64,000 nucleotides of DNA from Chionis minor (Eukaryota > Chordata > Aves > Charadriiformes > Chionididae): the NCBI GenBank assembly GCA_013398295.1, contig VZSF01007835.1, forward strand, positions 638,727 through 702,726, in the 5' to 3' direction. Made by a program: the position numbers and the translations under genes. A model generated the notes under the pieces. That model was not told where the DNA came from, ran no database searches, and worked only from the letters and a program-made list of their open reading frames with translations. Below are positions 25,393-55,300 of the stretch, in pieces (the first letter of the stretch is position 1; every line of letters begins with the position of its first letter).

Positions 25393-27632
25393 GGGTTTTG
25401 CATCATTATCCCTCCAGGAAAATCAATAAGGATGGGCCTTGACCCCATCAGGCGCTGGAGCTCACCACTGAGCCAGTCTGGTCTTGCATCGCTATGGTTC
25501 ACGTCTAATTTAAACCCCTGTTTCACATGAGTTTCAAAACCAGTTGCTCCATCCCAAGCTAAACTTCTGAACACCACATACAGAAACATGTGACAGTGAC
25601 TGGTTGGAGCTGGAGGGAGTATTTTGGACTTGGGGTCTGTGTACTGGAAATTTAGATCGGAACCCACACTCTCTAGAGTTCTGGAGGAGAGGATTTGGGG
25701 AATGCGCAAGGAGTCTGGGTGGGTCCCATCCTTGTTGGGACATCCATGGTTTTGGGAGGCTTGCAGTACAGAAGTCAACATGTGCACGTGCTCCAGCTGC
25801 TCCTGAGTGATACACAGCGTGAACAAGATGGTCAAAACGAATTTGTTAACAAAGATATGGAGAAACTCTCATTCATTGGAAGTACAGTACACTCTGAAAA
25901 TTGTCTAATCTCCAAACGCTTGTTTTAATGTCCTGCCACTGCCAACCCTACCAGCTGCACAATGAGAGTGCTGCAAGTAGCACATCTGGGGTGCAGTCAC
26001 AGTATCTTAAATCCCTTACCTAATCTTTGCAAACCTCTCTATTCAGTTTAAAAAAAAAAGAAAAAGAAAAAAAAGCCCACACCAAAAAAAAACCACCCCA
26101 AACACAAAATATCCTCATCAGTTTTCAAAACATTTCAGACACTTTCTGCTTTCAGCCATGCCAGAAAAATGTCAAAAGATTGTCTTTCCCCTAGAAAACC
26201 TAGCGTTTTCCTAAACATTGTAACGAACAAGTGTAGGAAAACTGAAAACAAATTCGTTGCAGTGGAAAGTGGAGTACCTTTTCTGATCCCCGAGGAAAAA
26301 AAACAAGTCTGATTTGAGTTGGATTAGCAGTACAAATGACAGCTCAGGTCTTATCCAAATCAATTCCCGTCTCCAGGGGGGCGGTGCGTGTGTGCACACA
26401 TACCTGTGGCTATAGGATTTGTAAATAATTGAGTTCTTCTGATCCGTACCATCACAGCACAAGAAGAAAGATTTGGTCCTGAGGGGGCTGACAGAGGTTC
26501 AAGCCCCAGATCTGCCACTCAGACGCTTCTTCCCAAAGCTGTTTAGGCATGTAATTACTTTTCAGGCTCTGCGCCTGGTCTGAGTCTCTCTGATTCTCTG
26601 CCTCCTTTTATCTGTCAGCCTTTTACAGGGACAAGAGTACTCTTCTACCTCCCAAGCGTGTAATGAAGATGAATTCATTACAGCTGTAACACTTTAACGA
26701 GCACTATGAAGATACAGGGTATCCTTACAAGTCCTAAAATAGGAAACTCCCTCTCAGACGGTGCTGGGGTGCCTGGATGCATGGTCCAGACCTGTGCCGG
26801 CAATACATTAATCCACCTCTGTCCATGATTCTGGAAAGGATTTAACCAGAGGAAGAGTTTGGCTTTCACATAAAAGCCAAGCTTGCAGCAGTGACTGGAA
26901 TTAGTTTCCTTATACGTAAGGATATCTCTGGAGTAAGAAACACTTACGTGGCCTAAGGCGTCTCTTCTGGTCTCTAGGGGGACATTCCAGTTACTGGGCA
27001 TCCTGTATCCCATCCACCACTCCCACGTGGATGCAGCAGATGCCTTAGGTCATCTAAAATAGTCCCTATGCTTAAGCAAGCAGGATCCACCCCTAATTAC
27101 TCTTAGAAGGGTGTTCAACACACTTAGGATCGGGGTGGCATAGCCTGGTTACATGCAAACCAGACGACGTTACCAGGCACCATGCGTACGCTGGCATTCC
27201 TACATGGCCAGCATTCCTGGAACTGAACAGAAATAGTGAGAAATGCTGGGAGAGAAAACACGTAGCCAAGGCAAACCCCCTGGTGTGTTACTATTTAAAG
27301 AGACCTCCCAACTACTGTTCCACGCATAATTGTGCAACTGGTAACATCCTGGCAAAGAAAGACTTAGATCAGCTCATCTGCAAACAAGGGACCGTTTTCC
27401 ACCTCCAAGTTAACATTGTGCACGAGCACCCGTTGCGGATGTCCCGCCGTAACGGGCCCCAGGTCGGGTTTGCACGCTGCCTGCAGGCGAGGTGTGAACC
27501 CGGACAGCGGAAGGACGCAAGAGCCAAACACAGGATGCTAGACCAGAAATATATCTTTTTTATTCTTAATATCATGGCGGCAGCAGCACGATTCCAAAAT
27601 GAAAAATAATTCTGTTTCGTATTTCTTTACAC

Positions 27633-27652
27633 AGAGAGACAGACAGACAGAT
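27633..27652 (+). repeat. Short CAGA microsatellite
   Basis: ACAGAGAG is followed by tandem ACAG units. It lies about 80 bases from an AATAAA on the minus strand (about 27,570-27,556) and next to a CAG-rich stretch. Confidence 0.7.
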
Positions 27653-29380
27653 CCACCCACAGCAGCAGCAGCGACAACAACGAGAGACCACTCAGCGAGG
27701 CACTGGGACACGCAGATACCAGAGGGTATGGCGGGGCCTGGCTCAGAGGAAGGCTTTTCTCCTTTCTTCCTCCCTCGCCAGCCCATGCTCTGTCTACGGG
27801 AGGGTTTAACTTGGGCTGACCCGTCACCTAGGCTTTCTCTAGGCCACTTTTTGTAGGGCTTGCAGCCACATTTGGTGAAGTCTGGGGAAACGGCATGAAG
27901 GCTCCCATGAACCACCCCAAAGGTCGTGAGCTTATACTTAGCTCTAAGCAGCCACATAGTCCTAGAAATCTACTCCACTGTCAGGAAAAGGGAACTTATC
28001 TTTTAGGGGAGGGTGTGACTGGCTAGATCCTCAAAATCTTCTCTTCTGCGTGGTCTTGTTCAGGGCAACTCCATAAAACTGACCAGCCTAGTGCACAACA
28101 TGTAAGGGACACTTTAAGATAAAATTGAAAGCATGGGAAAAATCTAAAAAGACTCGGGAAAAAGCCTAAAAACAGGAATACTGGAAGGCTACAGGAAATC
28201 CTAACAATATCAGAGATTACAGCAGGGGCTGTGGGCGCCTCTCCAGCCCACAGGAAGCCGATGGGTGATAGAGACCAAATGTTCCCCGATACGGGAGTGC
28301 GGATGAAGGGAGACTTGAGGATACGCTGCTTCTATTAGTGGGACTGGTATGGGAAGCAACAATAATCCATGCCGACTGAGCCAATGGCAACATCAGAACA
28401 TCAGCTGCTCCAACGGGAAAATTGTGTTTTAAAAGAGTCTATGAAATGACTTGAAATAAGTTTGTCTTTAGGAAATGAATACCATCTAGTGGCCCAAAAA
28501 GGCAATAAGGAGGTGCAGTGGCAATTAGAGACTCAGATGGATTTAGAAAAAGAGAAGGAAAAACGACAGAAGAAAGGAGAGGGATTAACATATATAGTGC
28601 AGTGATTCACCCTGGAGCAAGGGAGAGCTCAAAAGGGACCTGATCATAGTAAATGTAAAGCTAAAATTAGACACTTGCAAAAGCAGATTGGGATGCAAAA
28701 ATTAAAAATAACTGCAGTAGCTGCAGGAAGTAGAGGAGAGAACTGTATCGGGAGCCATCAGAGAAAGATGATTTCAAGGATGATATGGGCAAATAGGAAA
28801 AGAAAGAGAAGCTGAGAATAGCAGCTTATCCCAAAAAGGACTACAGGTGCTATCCCAGGGCAGACAGGTATGGCAGATCAAACTGCTGTAGCTGTTAAAA
28901 TGACAAAAAGTCAGGTAGCTGTAGATACGAAACCACTGAAAGAAAGCACAGCAGTAGAGTGGAGCGTAGGACTTAAGAGAAACCACTTCAAATTTTGAAT
29001 TAAATAGGAATTAAGCAGTAAGTCAATTAGAGCTTGTGCTTCACCAGCTTTCAGTCAATGCACATTGGGCACCTCCTTGATGAATATTTAATCATGCCAT
29101 CATGGGCATCTAATCAAATTGCCCAGCAGAATAGTAAGACAAGGATGCAACTGGCAGCATTACCATCAGTCCATAAGCTTGAGGAAGATGGAGAGTCTTT
29201 AATAAACTGATGGGGAGCTGCTCGAATGTCAGCAGGACACGATACCATCTACCAATCACCCACTCCTAATGGAACACAGGTATCTCCATTGCCCCTGGCA
29301 GCCCTGAGGCTGAGTCAGGCTCCTTGGACAGCGGATGAAGTAGGAAAGCTAGTGGCACAAATGCACCCCCACGATTCACA

Positions 29381-29632
29381 GTGAATTCCCATATGGCAAA
29401 ATGCAGGGGAAGAAGCAATTCACAGAGTTGGTTTCACATTAAGAGACAACAATATACCCTTACTTGCATCCCACAGGGCCGAGCACCTGCTCTGCTGCAC
29501 AGGCTTGTGTTACAAAAGTGTTTGAGTGATGGTCTCCAAGGCACAAAGAAAAGAAATTGTCTCATATGCATGATATTTAGGGGACCACAACTACAAAAGA
29601 GGAGGTACAAGAGAGAAGTAGCTGAGTTTTAA
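29381..29632 (+). pseudogene. Retroviral reverse transcriptase remnant
   Basis: An 83-codon open piece contains QYTLTCIPQG, which matches the retroviral reverse transcriptase block with aromatic-Thr and the LPQG turn. It is followed by APALLHRLVLQKCL, corresponding to the helix after that block. The catalytic YxDD motif expected about 30 residues later is not intact; a degraded CMIF is found instead. The fragment is far shorter than a real polymerase domain and is non-functional. Confidence 0.6.
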
Positions 29633-30774
29633 ATTAATAGTCCAAACGGGATTTAAAATCAATTTGAGTACGACACAATTAACGCAACCCCAGGTTAACT
29701 GCTTGGGAACTGGAACTGGTGAAACGAGAAGATGGATAGATGCTAGAAAGGTTAAGCTTTCTGTGAAATAAAGACTCCCCCTAATGAGTCCCAACTCTGA
29801 ACAGTGCTGGGAGGATGTAATTTCTTACGGCACCATATCTATAACTGTGCTAGTATCTTATGGCAACATATCCATCTTTGCTAGTACCAGCAGAACATTA
29901 TGGAAATGATCAGAAAAAGGATCAGGAAGGGAGCTGGAGCAAAGAGCAAGACAATGCTCTATCTAACATGAAAGAAGCTGCTTGAAAATCTCCTGCACTA
30001 GAGTTCCCAGTCAAAGGAAAATAATTTGTAGGAAGAATTTCAACACGAACTGATACTGTTACAGAAAAATAGTGAAGGAAAATGGATACAGGTAGCATAT
30101 GAGTCCTCCCTTCTCCAGGGGCTGGACCAAAATTGCCCTGGCCATGAGAAAGCCTAGTTAGAGATACTCTGGGCTGTGATGGTCTTTGAGGCTTTCCCCC
30201 TTGGTAGTCCAGTTGTACCCCAGTCTACTCATACTCTGCTCTTAAGCAGAAAGACATGTATATTACTGTGGATATCCTTTTAAAGGAAACCAGTAATAAA
30301 CCCCAGGTATTGTGCACTCATGGGAGTGCTAAATTTGAACAAGGAGGAAAAATAATCAAAGATACTGCTATTAATGGAATGAGGGAACAAATAGTGGGGA
30401 AACTAGAGAAAGGATCATGGCAAGGAGCTTATAGGTTGCCAGTAAAAGACAAACTCCTCTACACAGTATCTCTCTACAGATAGCTACTATGCTGATAAAA
30501 GAATAAAATACTGGGTGCCTGATAGGGAGAAAGGCAATGGCAAGCACATAATGGGACAACCATGGAGAAAACAGGAGATTTATTTTACAAGCTTAGAGGG
30601 AGAGTGGGGATAAAATACATGTAACGGATGTTAAAGTACATGAGAAGGCTGAAAGCAATACTGAGAAACAATTTAGTGAGCAAGTAGATAAACTGATTCA
30701 GAGTCTTTTTACTGCAGCCCCAACCAGGAATCAGCTAAAAGAGAAGATGGGATGGATATTGTGGCTGGCTGAAT

Positions 30775-31450
30775 GAGAGCATGTTGTCTTAGACTGTCGT
30801 AATAAGTTGCATAAAGGAGCACAGGGTACTCTGAAAAGAGTGAAAAGAATTTATATTTGGCCCCAAATGAAGCAAGAAATAGAGGACATAAATAAAAACT
30901 ATGTAAGGTGTGGAATGATGCAGAAGCAGACCAGTAAAAGAAAGCTGCCAACTCTACTGCATTGGCTAAACCAAGGGCCTTGGCAAATACTGCGAAGGGA
31001 TCATCCACATAAACTGTCACAAACTAAACTATCAGTACCTCTTTGTCACCATGAATATCTTTCCAGGATGGGTTGAGGCTCTTTGACCTAAAAGCAATAC
31101 AGCCACTGGAGCTATAAAAATACTGCTAAAGAAAGTTGTCCGCAGGTATGGAACATCAGCAGAGACAGGATGAGATAAAGAGCAGGGAGGGTCCTAAGTG
31201 AAGTAACTTGAGCCTTAATGAGTAATCTTGGGATTAAGCAAGGACTGCATATACCCTACCACCTGCAATCCTCCAGCCTGGTAGAAAGAAATGAGTCAGT
31301 CTACCAAAAATAGGCTAAAGAAAATTGTAGGACAATATCCAAAATCATGGGCTGAAAAGTTAACCTTGATATTAATAGATTTGAGAAGCAGTCACACATT
31401 AGGGACTGGTTTACAAGTCTACCATATTTGGTTTGGATAGCCAGTTCCTT
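30775..31450 (+). pseudogene. Retroviral integrase remnant
   Basis: The zinc-binding HHCC region is recognisable: LHKGAQGTLKRV (from about 30,807), YIWPQM (about 30,852), then NYVRCGMMQ, where the second cysteine of the CxxC pair is replaced. The catalytic-core region follows in several frames, including stretches resembling GWVEAL near 31,070 and LGIKQGLHIPY near 31,230, and a carboxy-side PKSWAEKLTL near 31,340. Multiple stops and frame changes interrupt it. The spacing and motif order are those of gammaretrovirus-like integrase. Confidence 0.8.
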
Positions 31451-31483
31451 GGTGGCCCTGCGTCCGAGACCCTAAAATATTAT

Positions 31484-31618
31484 GGAGGATAAAGGAGAAA
31501 ACGAGGCTCGGGTAGAAGAACCAAGATGAGAAAAAAAAGTAAAATGAGAAAGGAAGAATACAATTCATATAAGGCTTAAGAAGTAAGGGGCCAAGAAATG
31601 TATTTGAAACCAGATAAA
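31484..31618 (+). repeat. Retroviral dispersed repeat, copy A
   Basis: These 135 bases just after the integrase remnant are about 90 percent identical by eye to 36,137-36,268, in the same orientation. Shared landmarks are GGGTAGAAGAACCAAGATGAG and CCAAGAAATGTATTTGAAAC. The position matches the region between integrase and env. Confidence 0.9.
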
Positions 31619-31640
31619 AAGGAACAATCCTTAGAGACAA

Positions 31641-34246
31641 AATGGGGGAGGACCTCTTATGTTACTAATAGGATACGTCCTCTAAGTTATTGAATAGATG
31701 AAGGCAATAGTAAATAAAAACAGGTTTGTGTTTCTCAGATATTCCCCTAAGGGGCCAAAAAATCTGGGAATCTGTCATGAATTTGTCAAGAACACAGACA
31801 CAGAAAATGCCCCGAAGAGGAACCTCTGGCGCCTGTCCAGCCTGAGCCCCCGCACTCACAGCACACCCCAGCACAACCTCATCTCTCTGAAGCCAGGGGT
31901 GCAGCCCACGTGGTGTTGACCGCCCACGTGGCTGCAGTAGATCTGTTTATACGCTTGCATACTAACGGGGCTGGTTTACGCTTAGAGTTTTGCTTGTTTT
32001 CTATTTTTGTAGGGCAACAGATTTTACTACAGCTCCTCAAGCAAGCAACAGCTGACAGAGCCACAGAGCAGCAATGCAGACTCTGAGGCGAGGCGGAGGA
32101 GTTGAGGGCTCCTGCAGTTGCAAGGATTTTTAACTTAGCTTTTCACTCCCTATTAATAGCTTTAGTCTTTTTATAAATTGCCTTCATTTTAGGAATTTAA
32201 CAAGGCAGATAATGACTGTGGAGTGCTTTGAAGAACTAGAGGTGACCACCTTCAGATATTTATGGGTTTCAAGGCCAGACCAGAAAGTGAACACCTCCAC
32301 AGAGACTCCCTGCTCAGCCCTGATCAGGAGCCGGGCATCACCGCAGGGTTTGCAGCATCCTTGCTGCTCCAGGAGCTGGAGACTACCAAAGGAGAGGAGA
32401 AACAGTGGCCTGCACGCCAGTAACATGGCATTGCTATTGCTAACAAGGCCATAAGCTGTGCCTTAACTCTACAGGTTCCACTGTTGCACCTTGCCTGTTT
32501 GGAACTTTATTTTCTTTATTTTCGTCTGTTTCATTGCAGTCACCAATAAGATTTTCATGGTTAGGTAGCTAAGCTATGACCTAGCCTGCCTTAGTCTTGC
32601 GTAGCTTGTTCCAGCTACTTAATCTAATAGCAATAACTGAAAACCCCAAATCAAAAATTGTTACAGCTCTTAAGGGAGCCTTGAGAGTTACAGCTCAAGA
32701 TCTGGATCCACCCAGGTTGGGAAATCACAGCTGAAGCTTTGGAAAAAGTGCTTTTAAATGACAATAACTGATTGAACTCAGTAGTTGTATTCATTTACGG
32801 GACAATCTTCTGAGGAGGAACAACTTGAGGAGAAGCAGCTAACCCTAGTGTTGAACTGCTGATTTCAGTAATGGTCTTTTAAGCAATTTAGGAGGAATTT
32901 AGGAGGGGGGTCAAATAAGAAAGGAAACAGAAAGGAGGGAGTGAAGCAGGTGGGAGACTAAGTGCTGCCAGTAGCTAAGTAGTTAAAATTTGAGAGAACT
33001 GGGGGTTAAGCATGTGTATGTGAAGGTCTGAAATGGGATAAAGTATAATAGATTGTAAACTATATTGACCGAGCCACAATAGAAGTAACATTGGAGAGCG
33101 ATGGTATACTTAAGTATTGGAGGATACTTACACCTAACAGCCAAAATTTGACTGCCAAGTCTTGCATTTCTTCAAAGAGGAAATCATAAAAATCATAGAT
33201 AGCAGATAAGGATGGTAAAAGTCGATACAGAAATGTTATAACTGACCATGCAAACAACTATGTGCAATTCTCCCCTTTGCTGTCTCCCACAGCTGTTTAG
33301 CTGCCTCCACGCATCCCAAGCCCAGCTCTGATACTGCACAGCTGCATAACCTTGGGCCAAACTTCTGAGCAAACCACTAAGTTATGAGACAGCCTGCAAG
33401 AAGATAAGAAGGGCAAAAGCAGGGGGAGGAAAACTGAGAGCTTTGGGTCAGCTCAAGTCATTAATATCTACAGTGAAAGCTGGATGAGACTGGCTTTGAG
33501 CATCCTAACCATATGTTACCTTCCTCAGAAATGGCCAGCAATAGTATTAGTCACACACCTGAGCTACATCAGGTGACGGTGATATTGGGGTAGCTAAGAA
33601 CAAGACCATGCTGTATCTGTGTACCTAATAGACTGGAAAAGTGAAAGTGTGTGAAATCCTCCCAAGGACTGTCAAACTCAACACACCAGTGGCCCCACTC
33701 AGTCTCTGCAATAACCAACAAACTCAGGACACCAACAGACTGCCGAGGCTGCCCAGGGCCACCAGCATGCAGGAGTATCAACAGCCATCGTTACCTTCTG
33801 TAAAGGATGGCAGCTGGGCTTTTCAGCATTCCCTGATGAGGGAGCTTTTAAAAGAGGGCTTGAAAGGGGTGCCCGTGGTCTGGTCTGGGGTGGTCAGGGC
33901 TTGTTCCATGGTCCTTATACTGGGGAGGAATGCAGGTAGATCAGGGTGGCTCTATGCCAGACAGGCAACTCCTAGCTTAGGTCAATTTAGAGGTTCAGGG
34001 GAGCTACGGTGCTTATTGCATCCTGGTGGGGTGGTGCAGCTCTGGGGTTCATGCCTAAGCACCCCCTGTGTGAGAAGCTGAAGGGAAGCTGGGAGCTGAA
34101 ATTTCAAACCTCATAGGGTTGGTTCAGGCAGAAAACCTTCTAGAGCAGCTCTGTATTTCCCAAGCGTACAAGGCTGTAAGAGGCAAGAGATGGTGGGGAC
34201 AGAGGGTCCCTCATGAAGTTACTCTGGGGCTAAAAAAACAGATTAA
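31641..34246. other. Intergenic DNA between the retroviral remnant and the TH 3' end
   Basis: No gene is recognised. The first part (to about 32,200) may continue the retroviral 3' region, because A-rich plus-strand sequence continues to about 31,800, but no domain or LTR can be demonstrated. A 146-codon open frame at 33,641-34,081 has no recognisable domain. Confidence 0.45.
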
Positions 34247-34252
34247 TTTATT
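34247..34252 (-). terminator. TH: TH polyadenylation signal (AATAAA)
   Basis: AATAAA on the minus strand lies 375 bases past the TH stop codon. That gives a 3' untranslated region of about 390-400 bases, similar to the few-hundred-base tail of mammalian TH mRNAs. No earlier canonical signal was noticed. Confidence 0.7.
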
Positions 34253-34626
34253 CTCTCAAAATGCAAAAAATAGATTTTCTCCTCTTCTTTGCACCCAGGA
34301 GGCTAGCACACGGCTCTAGATTTCAACTTTATAGCTTGGCCGTGTTTTCAGTCTGTGCTAAGCCTCTTCCAGCAGTCACTAGAAAAGCTACCCAAAATGC
34401 CAGCAGGCCTTGGGTCTGTACCTCTGCCCTCCTCCGAGCTGGCCATACATACAAAACTGGAAAGCTGTCGGGGTCGTATGGTGACAGGCAGTGGTGCAAG
34501 TGTTTGGAGAAGACAGGTAGGAGTTATCAGCTGGGACAGAGGGAGGTGGGAGTTATCAGGCAAGGGCGGAGCGGCCGGGTTTGGGGCTGCGAGGGAAGAA
34601 GGGAAGGAAAGAGCCCAGTTCTCCTA

Positions 34627-52222
<17,596 letters not shown>

Positions 52223-52271
52223 CTTTGCTCTTCCACGAGCTCTAATCTCTGCTTTCCAGCTCCTTGCCAGC

Positions 52272-52296
52272 TTTTTATAGGGCAGGGTTGACGTCA
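52272..52296 (-). promoter_or_regulatory. TH: TH core promoter: CRE and TATA box
   Basis: A perfect CRE palindrome TGACGTCA (52,289-52,296) lies 9 bases upstream of TATAAAAA (52,279-52,272). Rat TH has the same arrangement, with its CRE near -45 and the TATA near -29; that element is needed for basal and cAMP-driven TH transcription. The predicted start is near 52,247. A C-rich (plus strand) GC-box-like stretch, CCCCCCGCCACCTCCCC, lies just upstream at about 52,320-52,336. Confidence 0.92.
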
Positions 52297-52336
52297 AAGA
52301 CTCTTTCAAATCTTCTCTCCCCCCGCCACCTCCCCA

Positions 52337-55300
52337 TCACTACCTCCCTCCTTTCTCCCCCTCGGGCTGAGAGGAGGAGGGGACACGAAGGAGAGAAACG
52401 TTTCTGTCCCATTAAATCTAATCGTTACAAAGATTGCAGACACCCAGCCTTCGCAGACCAGACGCTCCCCCCCACCTGTTTGCCGGCACCCAAAAGATTT
52501 CTGCTCTGTTTTTTCCCCCGCTTCTTCTTGATGGAGTTCACTCTCATGCCGTGTTCCAGCCTGACACATTTTCTTTCCCAGCTTGCGAGTTGCAGGAAAG
52601 GATTTTGATCTGCGAAAGCACAAAATCAAAGGAAGAGGTTCAGCCCTCTCTATCTCTTTTTTCCCCATGTTTGCCTTGCCATTAGGCAGTAAATGAATAG
52701 AAAAATAACACTGATTCCCCTAAGGCAGCCGTGGGACTGGATGCTGTTCTCACACATGCACCTTCCAACGCCTGGCCGCTGCAAATGCTGTGCGTTTCGG
52801 TGCTCTCCCACCACCTCATGTCTTTGTTTGGCCACGTAACACTGACAGCAGGACTACAGAATCAGGCCCCCAGAGTCCTCAAAGATGAAAAAGGCTTTAA
52901 AGGAAATAACCTGGAAAAAAACCCCTCTCAACCCTGCCTTACCAAGGGCTTTGCTCCTCTTGCAGTAATTCCTAAGAGACCAAATGCCCGAGGATCTCTG
53001 GGGCTGTGACAGCAAGTGCCAACTCAGGACCCATCCCAGGACTCTGCTTTGCTGCAAGCAAAAGTGGCCTCTTCCTCGCTGGGGGATTTGCAGCAGCTCT
53101 CCCGTGCCAAACAAGTGCCCTGGGAATGCATGGTCCTGCTTTGTGTGAGCCACCGCCACGCTGGGGACAGGCCATCCGCTGGCCCAAATCCCTGCGCTGG
53201 GGAAGCTGGTGGCATTTCACTGGCTGACCAGTGGGAGAATTCACCTGTAGCCTTGCTGACTGTGGTGTTGCTTGAGAAGACATCTGCTTTGGAAGACACC
53301 TGCTTTGGAAGAGACCTGGTTGGCGTTGGTGGCTCATCCTTCCTGTGGTGGGACAGCTGAGTTCATGCCAGTGTGCCACTGATTTTTGCAATGCCAAAAG
53401 ACCTGGATGATCAACATCCCATTGACCTCCTTGAGGCTGGGAGGTTCTTGATGTTTGCCGTCTCCTGCAAACACTGAGGAGCAGACAGCGTGATCCATAC
53501 TGCCAGCCCCACCAAGGCAGCTTGGGAAGCCCCAACTGGCTGGAGTTTGTCAGAAATTGAAGCTGAAGTGAGCAGCTGGCAGCAGCTAAAGGTTTGGTCC
53601 AGTAGTGAGCCAAAAATAATTTTAATTCAGGTGGAGTAGTTTCTCTTTTTGCAGGTGCTGAGGACATCCTGCTGTTCAGGAAAGCAGAGGAAGGAGTTAA
53701 GCAGCCATTGGGGCTCCTCTCTCCCCAGCCTCTGCATCCTCCTGTGTGGTACCACATTGCACACTGAGAGCAGCCCTTGCTTTTGCTTTAATTTCATCCC
53801 TAATCCCCTCTGAGTCTCCTAAACCTTCTGTTTGCCCTCTGCTAAACCCTGGATGCGTGAAACACAAGATAAAAACCCACCAAACTGATGGAGGGGAATG
53901 CTGCCTGGTGTCACAGGATCTTCTCAGAAAACATCTTAGGGGCAGGTTCCGAGTCATTCCTGCTGCCCAGCAGCTGGGCAAGGATCAGCAGTGCAGGTTC
54001 AGCCACTTCCTGGCTGCTGGGGTGGCCTTGAGGACATCCTTATCGGGGGATACAAATTACCACAATCCTACAGTTGTTTGGGGGCTGCAACAGACTATGG
54101 TAGTGGGACAAGCTGGGAAGCAGGGAACATCACTCTGAGATACCAGAGCTCATTCCCATGCTGCTGCATTAGCCAGGCTTCCCAGCTATATTTTCTGCAG
54201 GCTGCACCTTTCCACAACCCTTTTGGGCCTGTTTTTTCCAGCAGGTGCACAGAACATAAGATCATTGCATTGCCACCAAGATTCCATGCCACCTAAGGAG
54301 TGATGGTTGTCTCTGATGGCTAGGCTCACCAACCCGCTCAGGAATTGGTTGCCTCCTGGCTAAGGGAACAAAGGGTTTTGGGGATGACCGTGGCACAGCA
54401 TTCATTTAAAACACAGCCCAGCTCCTGCTGAAGTTAATCTTTCCATGAAATTTAAGAAGATTAGGATCTCATGCAGATTGCCACCCATGCTGTCTCACGT
54501 TTCCATGTTCTGTCCTGACTTTTTGGAAGCAAGGCATCTCTCAGGCATCTCGAAGACTGAACTTTCAAGCGGTAAGGTGCTCATTCCTACGCTGGAACAT
54601 TTCTGTTTTACCTCAATCACAGCCACGGAGTGTGAAGAGGGATGCCCACCCCAAACAGTCCCACAGAGGTCAATCACAGCAATTCATCCTGATTTGATCC
54701 ATCATCTTACCCTGCAAGAGATATGGTACTCTCCAGAGATCAAGTGGAAAAATTCTTGGACTTTTGTGGGCTTTTAAGTTTATCTTCTGTACCCTTTCCG
54801 ATATAGGGGGATTAAAGGCAAGCGGTAAGTCAGTATGCTGTCAGAAACAGCTCCTCCAAACAAGCAGGTGTCTGTCCTAGATTGCACCGGTGTCTTGCCT
54901 TAGGAAAATGGAGTTCACTCTGCTGTTAGTGCTTCCTAGTATGTAGGAAGCAGATCTCATATGGAAATATATGAGTTAAAAGCAAACTAAGACCATATTG
55001 GCCATCTGAAGATAATCTATGAAGACTGGCAGGAAGAAGAACCAACTCCAAAAGAGGCCACAAAAATAAAACTTACGTGTCTTTCACATTATACATCAAT
55101 GAAAGGCCCTCAATGGGGATTCTGTAAGTCCATTAAAGCCAGTGAAGTAAACACACAAAAAAAGCAAAGAAGATGCCTCTTGCAGTGATTGTCTGTTTGC
55201 TTTGCTGAAGAAGTTGTCCTATGCAGCTTCACGGCCACACAAAGCCATTTCATGCAATGGTGGTAGATAATTGTGATTGAAGCTGCCAAGGTATTAAGGG

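Larger units (their letters stand above)
18357..28399. other. Intergenic DNA between INS and the retroviral remnant; no gene recognised
   Basis: No coding exon with recognisable homology is seen. There are homopolymer/A-rich stretches at 25,373-25,392 and about 26,050-26,096, a G-rich block at about 24,815-24,960, a short CAGA microsatellite at about 27,633-27,652, and a weak old repeat-like stretch near 19,485-19,550. Distal enhancers for INS or TH could lie here, but nothing in the bases alone identifies them. Confidence 0.5.
28400..31640 (+). mobile_element. Decayed endogenous retrovirus, internal (pol-bearing) region
   Basis: The A-rich, plus-strand-biased composition differs from the flanks. 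In order there are a Lys/Glu-rich gag-like stretch without a clear domain (about 28,440-28,980), a reverse transcriptase-like segment (29,381-29,632) and an integrase-like segment (30,775-31,450). All are broken by stops and frameshifts, so the element cannot make protein. The integrase region looks most like gammaretrovirus-type (class I) pol. No flanking LTR pair was identified by eye, and both edges are approximate. The element inserted between INS and TH, in the opposite orientation to both. Confidence 0.75.

Noticed and set aside
52223..52309. Upstream in-frame ATG of TH (52,309) giving 29 extra residues
   Set aside because: It lies upstream of the CRE and TATA box, so normal transcripts cannot contain it; the family start MPTP fits the downstream ATG.
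52972..53757. 261-codon open frame on the minus strand upstream of TH
   Set aside because: Low-complexity composition rich in Ser, Gln, Pro and Arg, no recognisable domain, overlapped by open frames on the other strand; typical of chance openness in GC-rich DNA.
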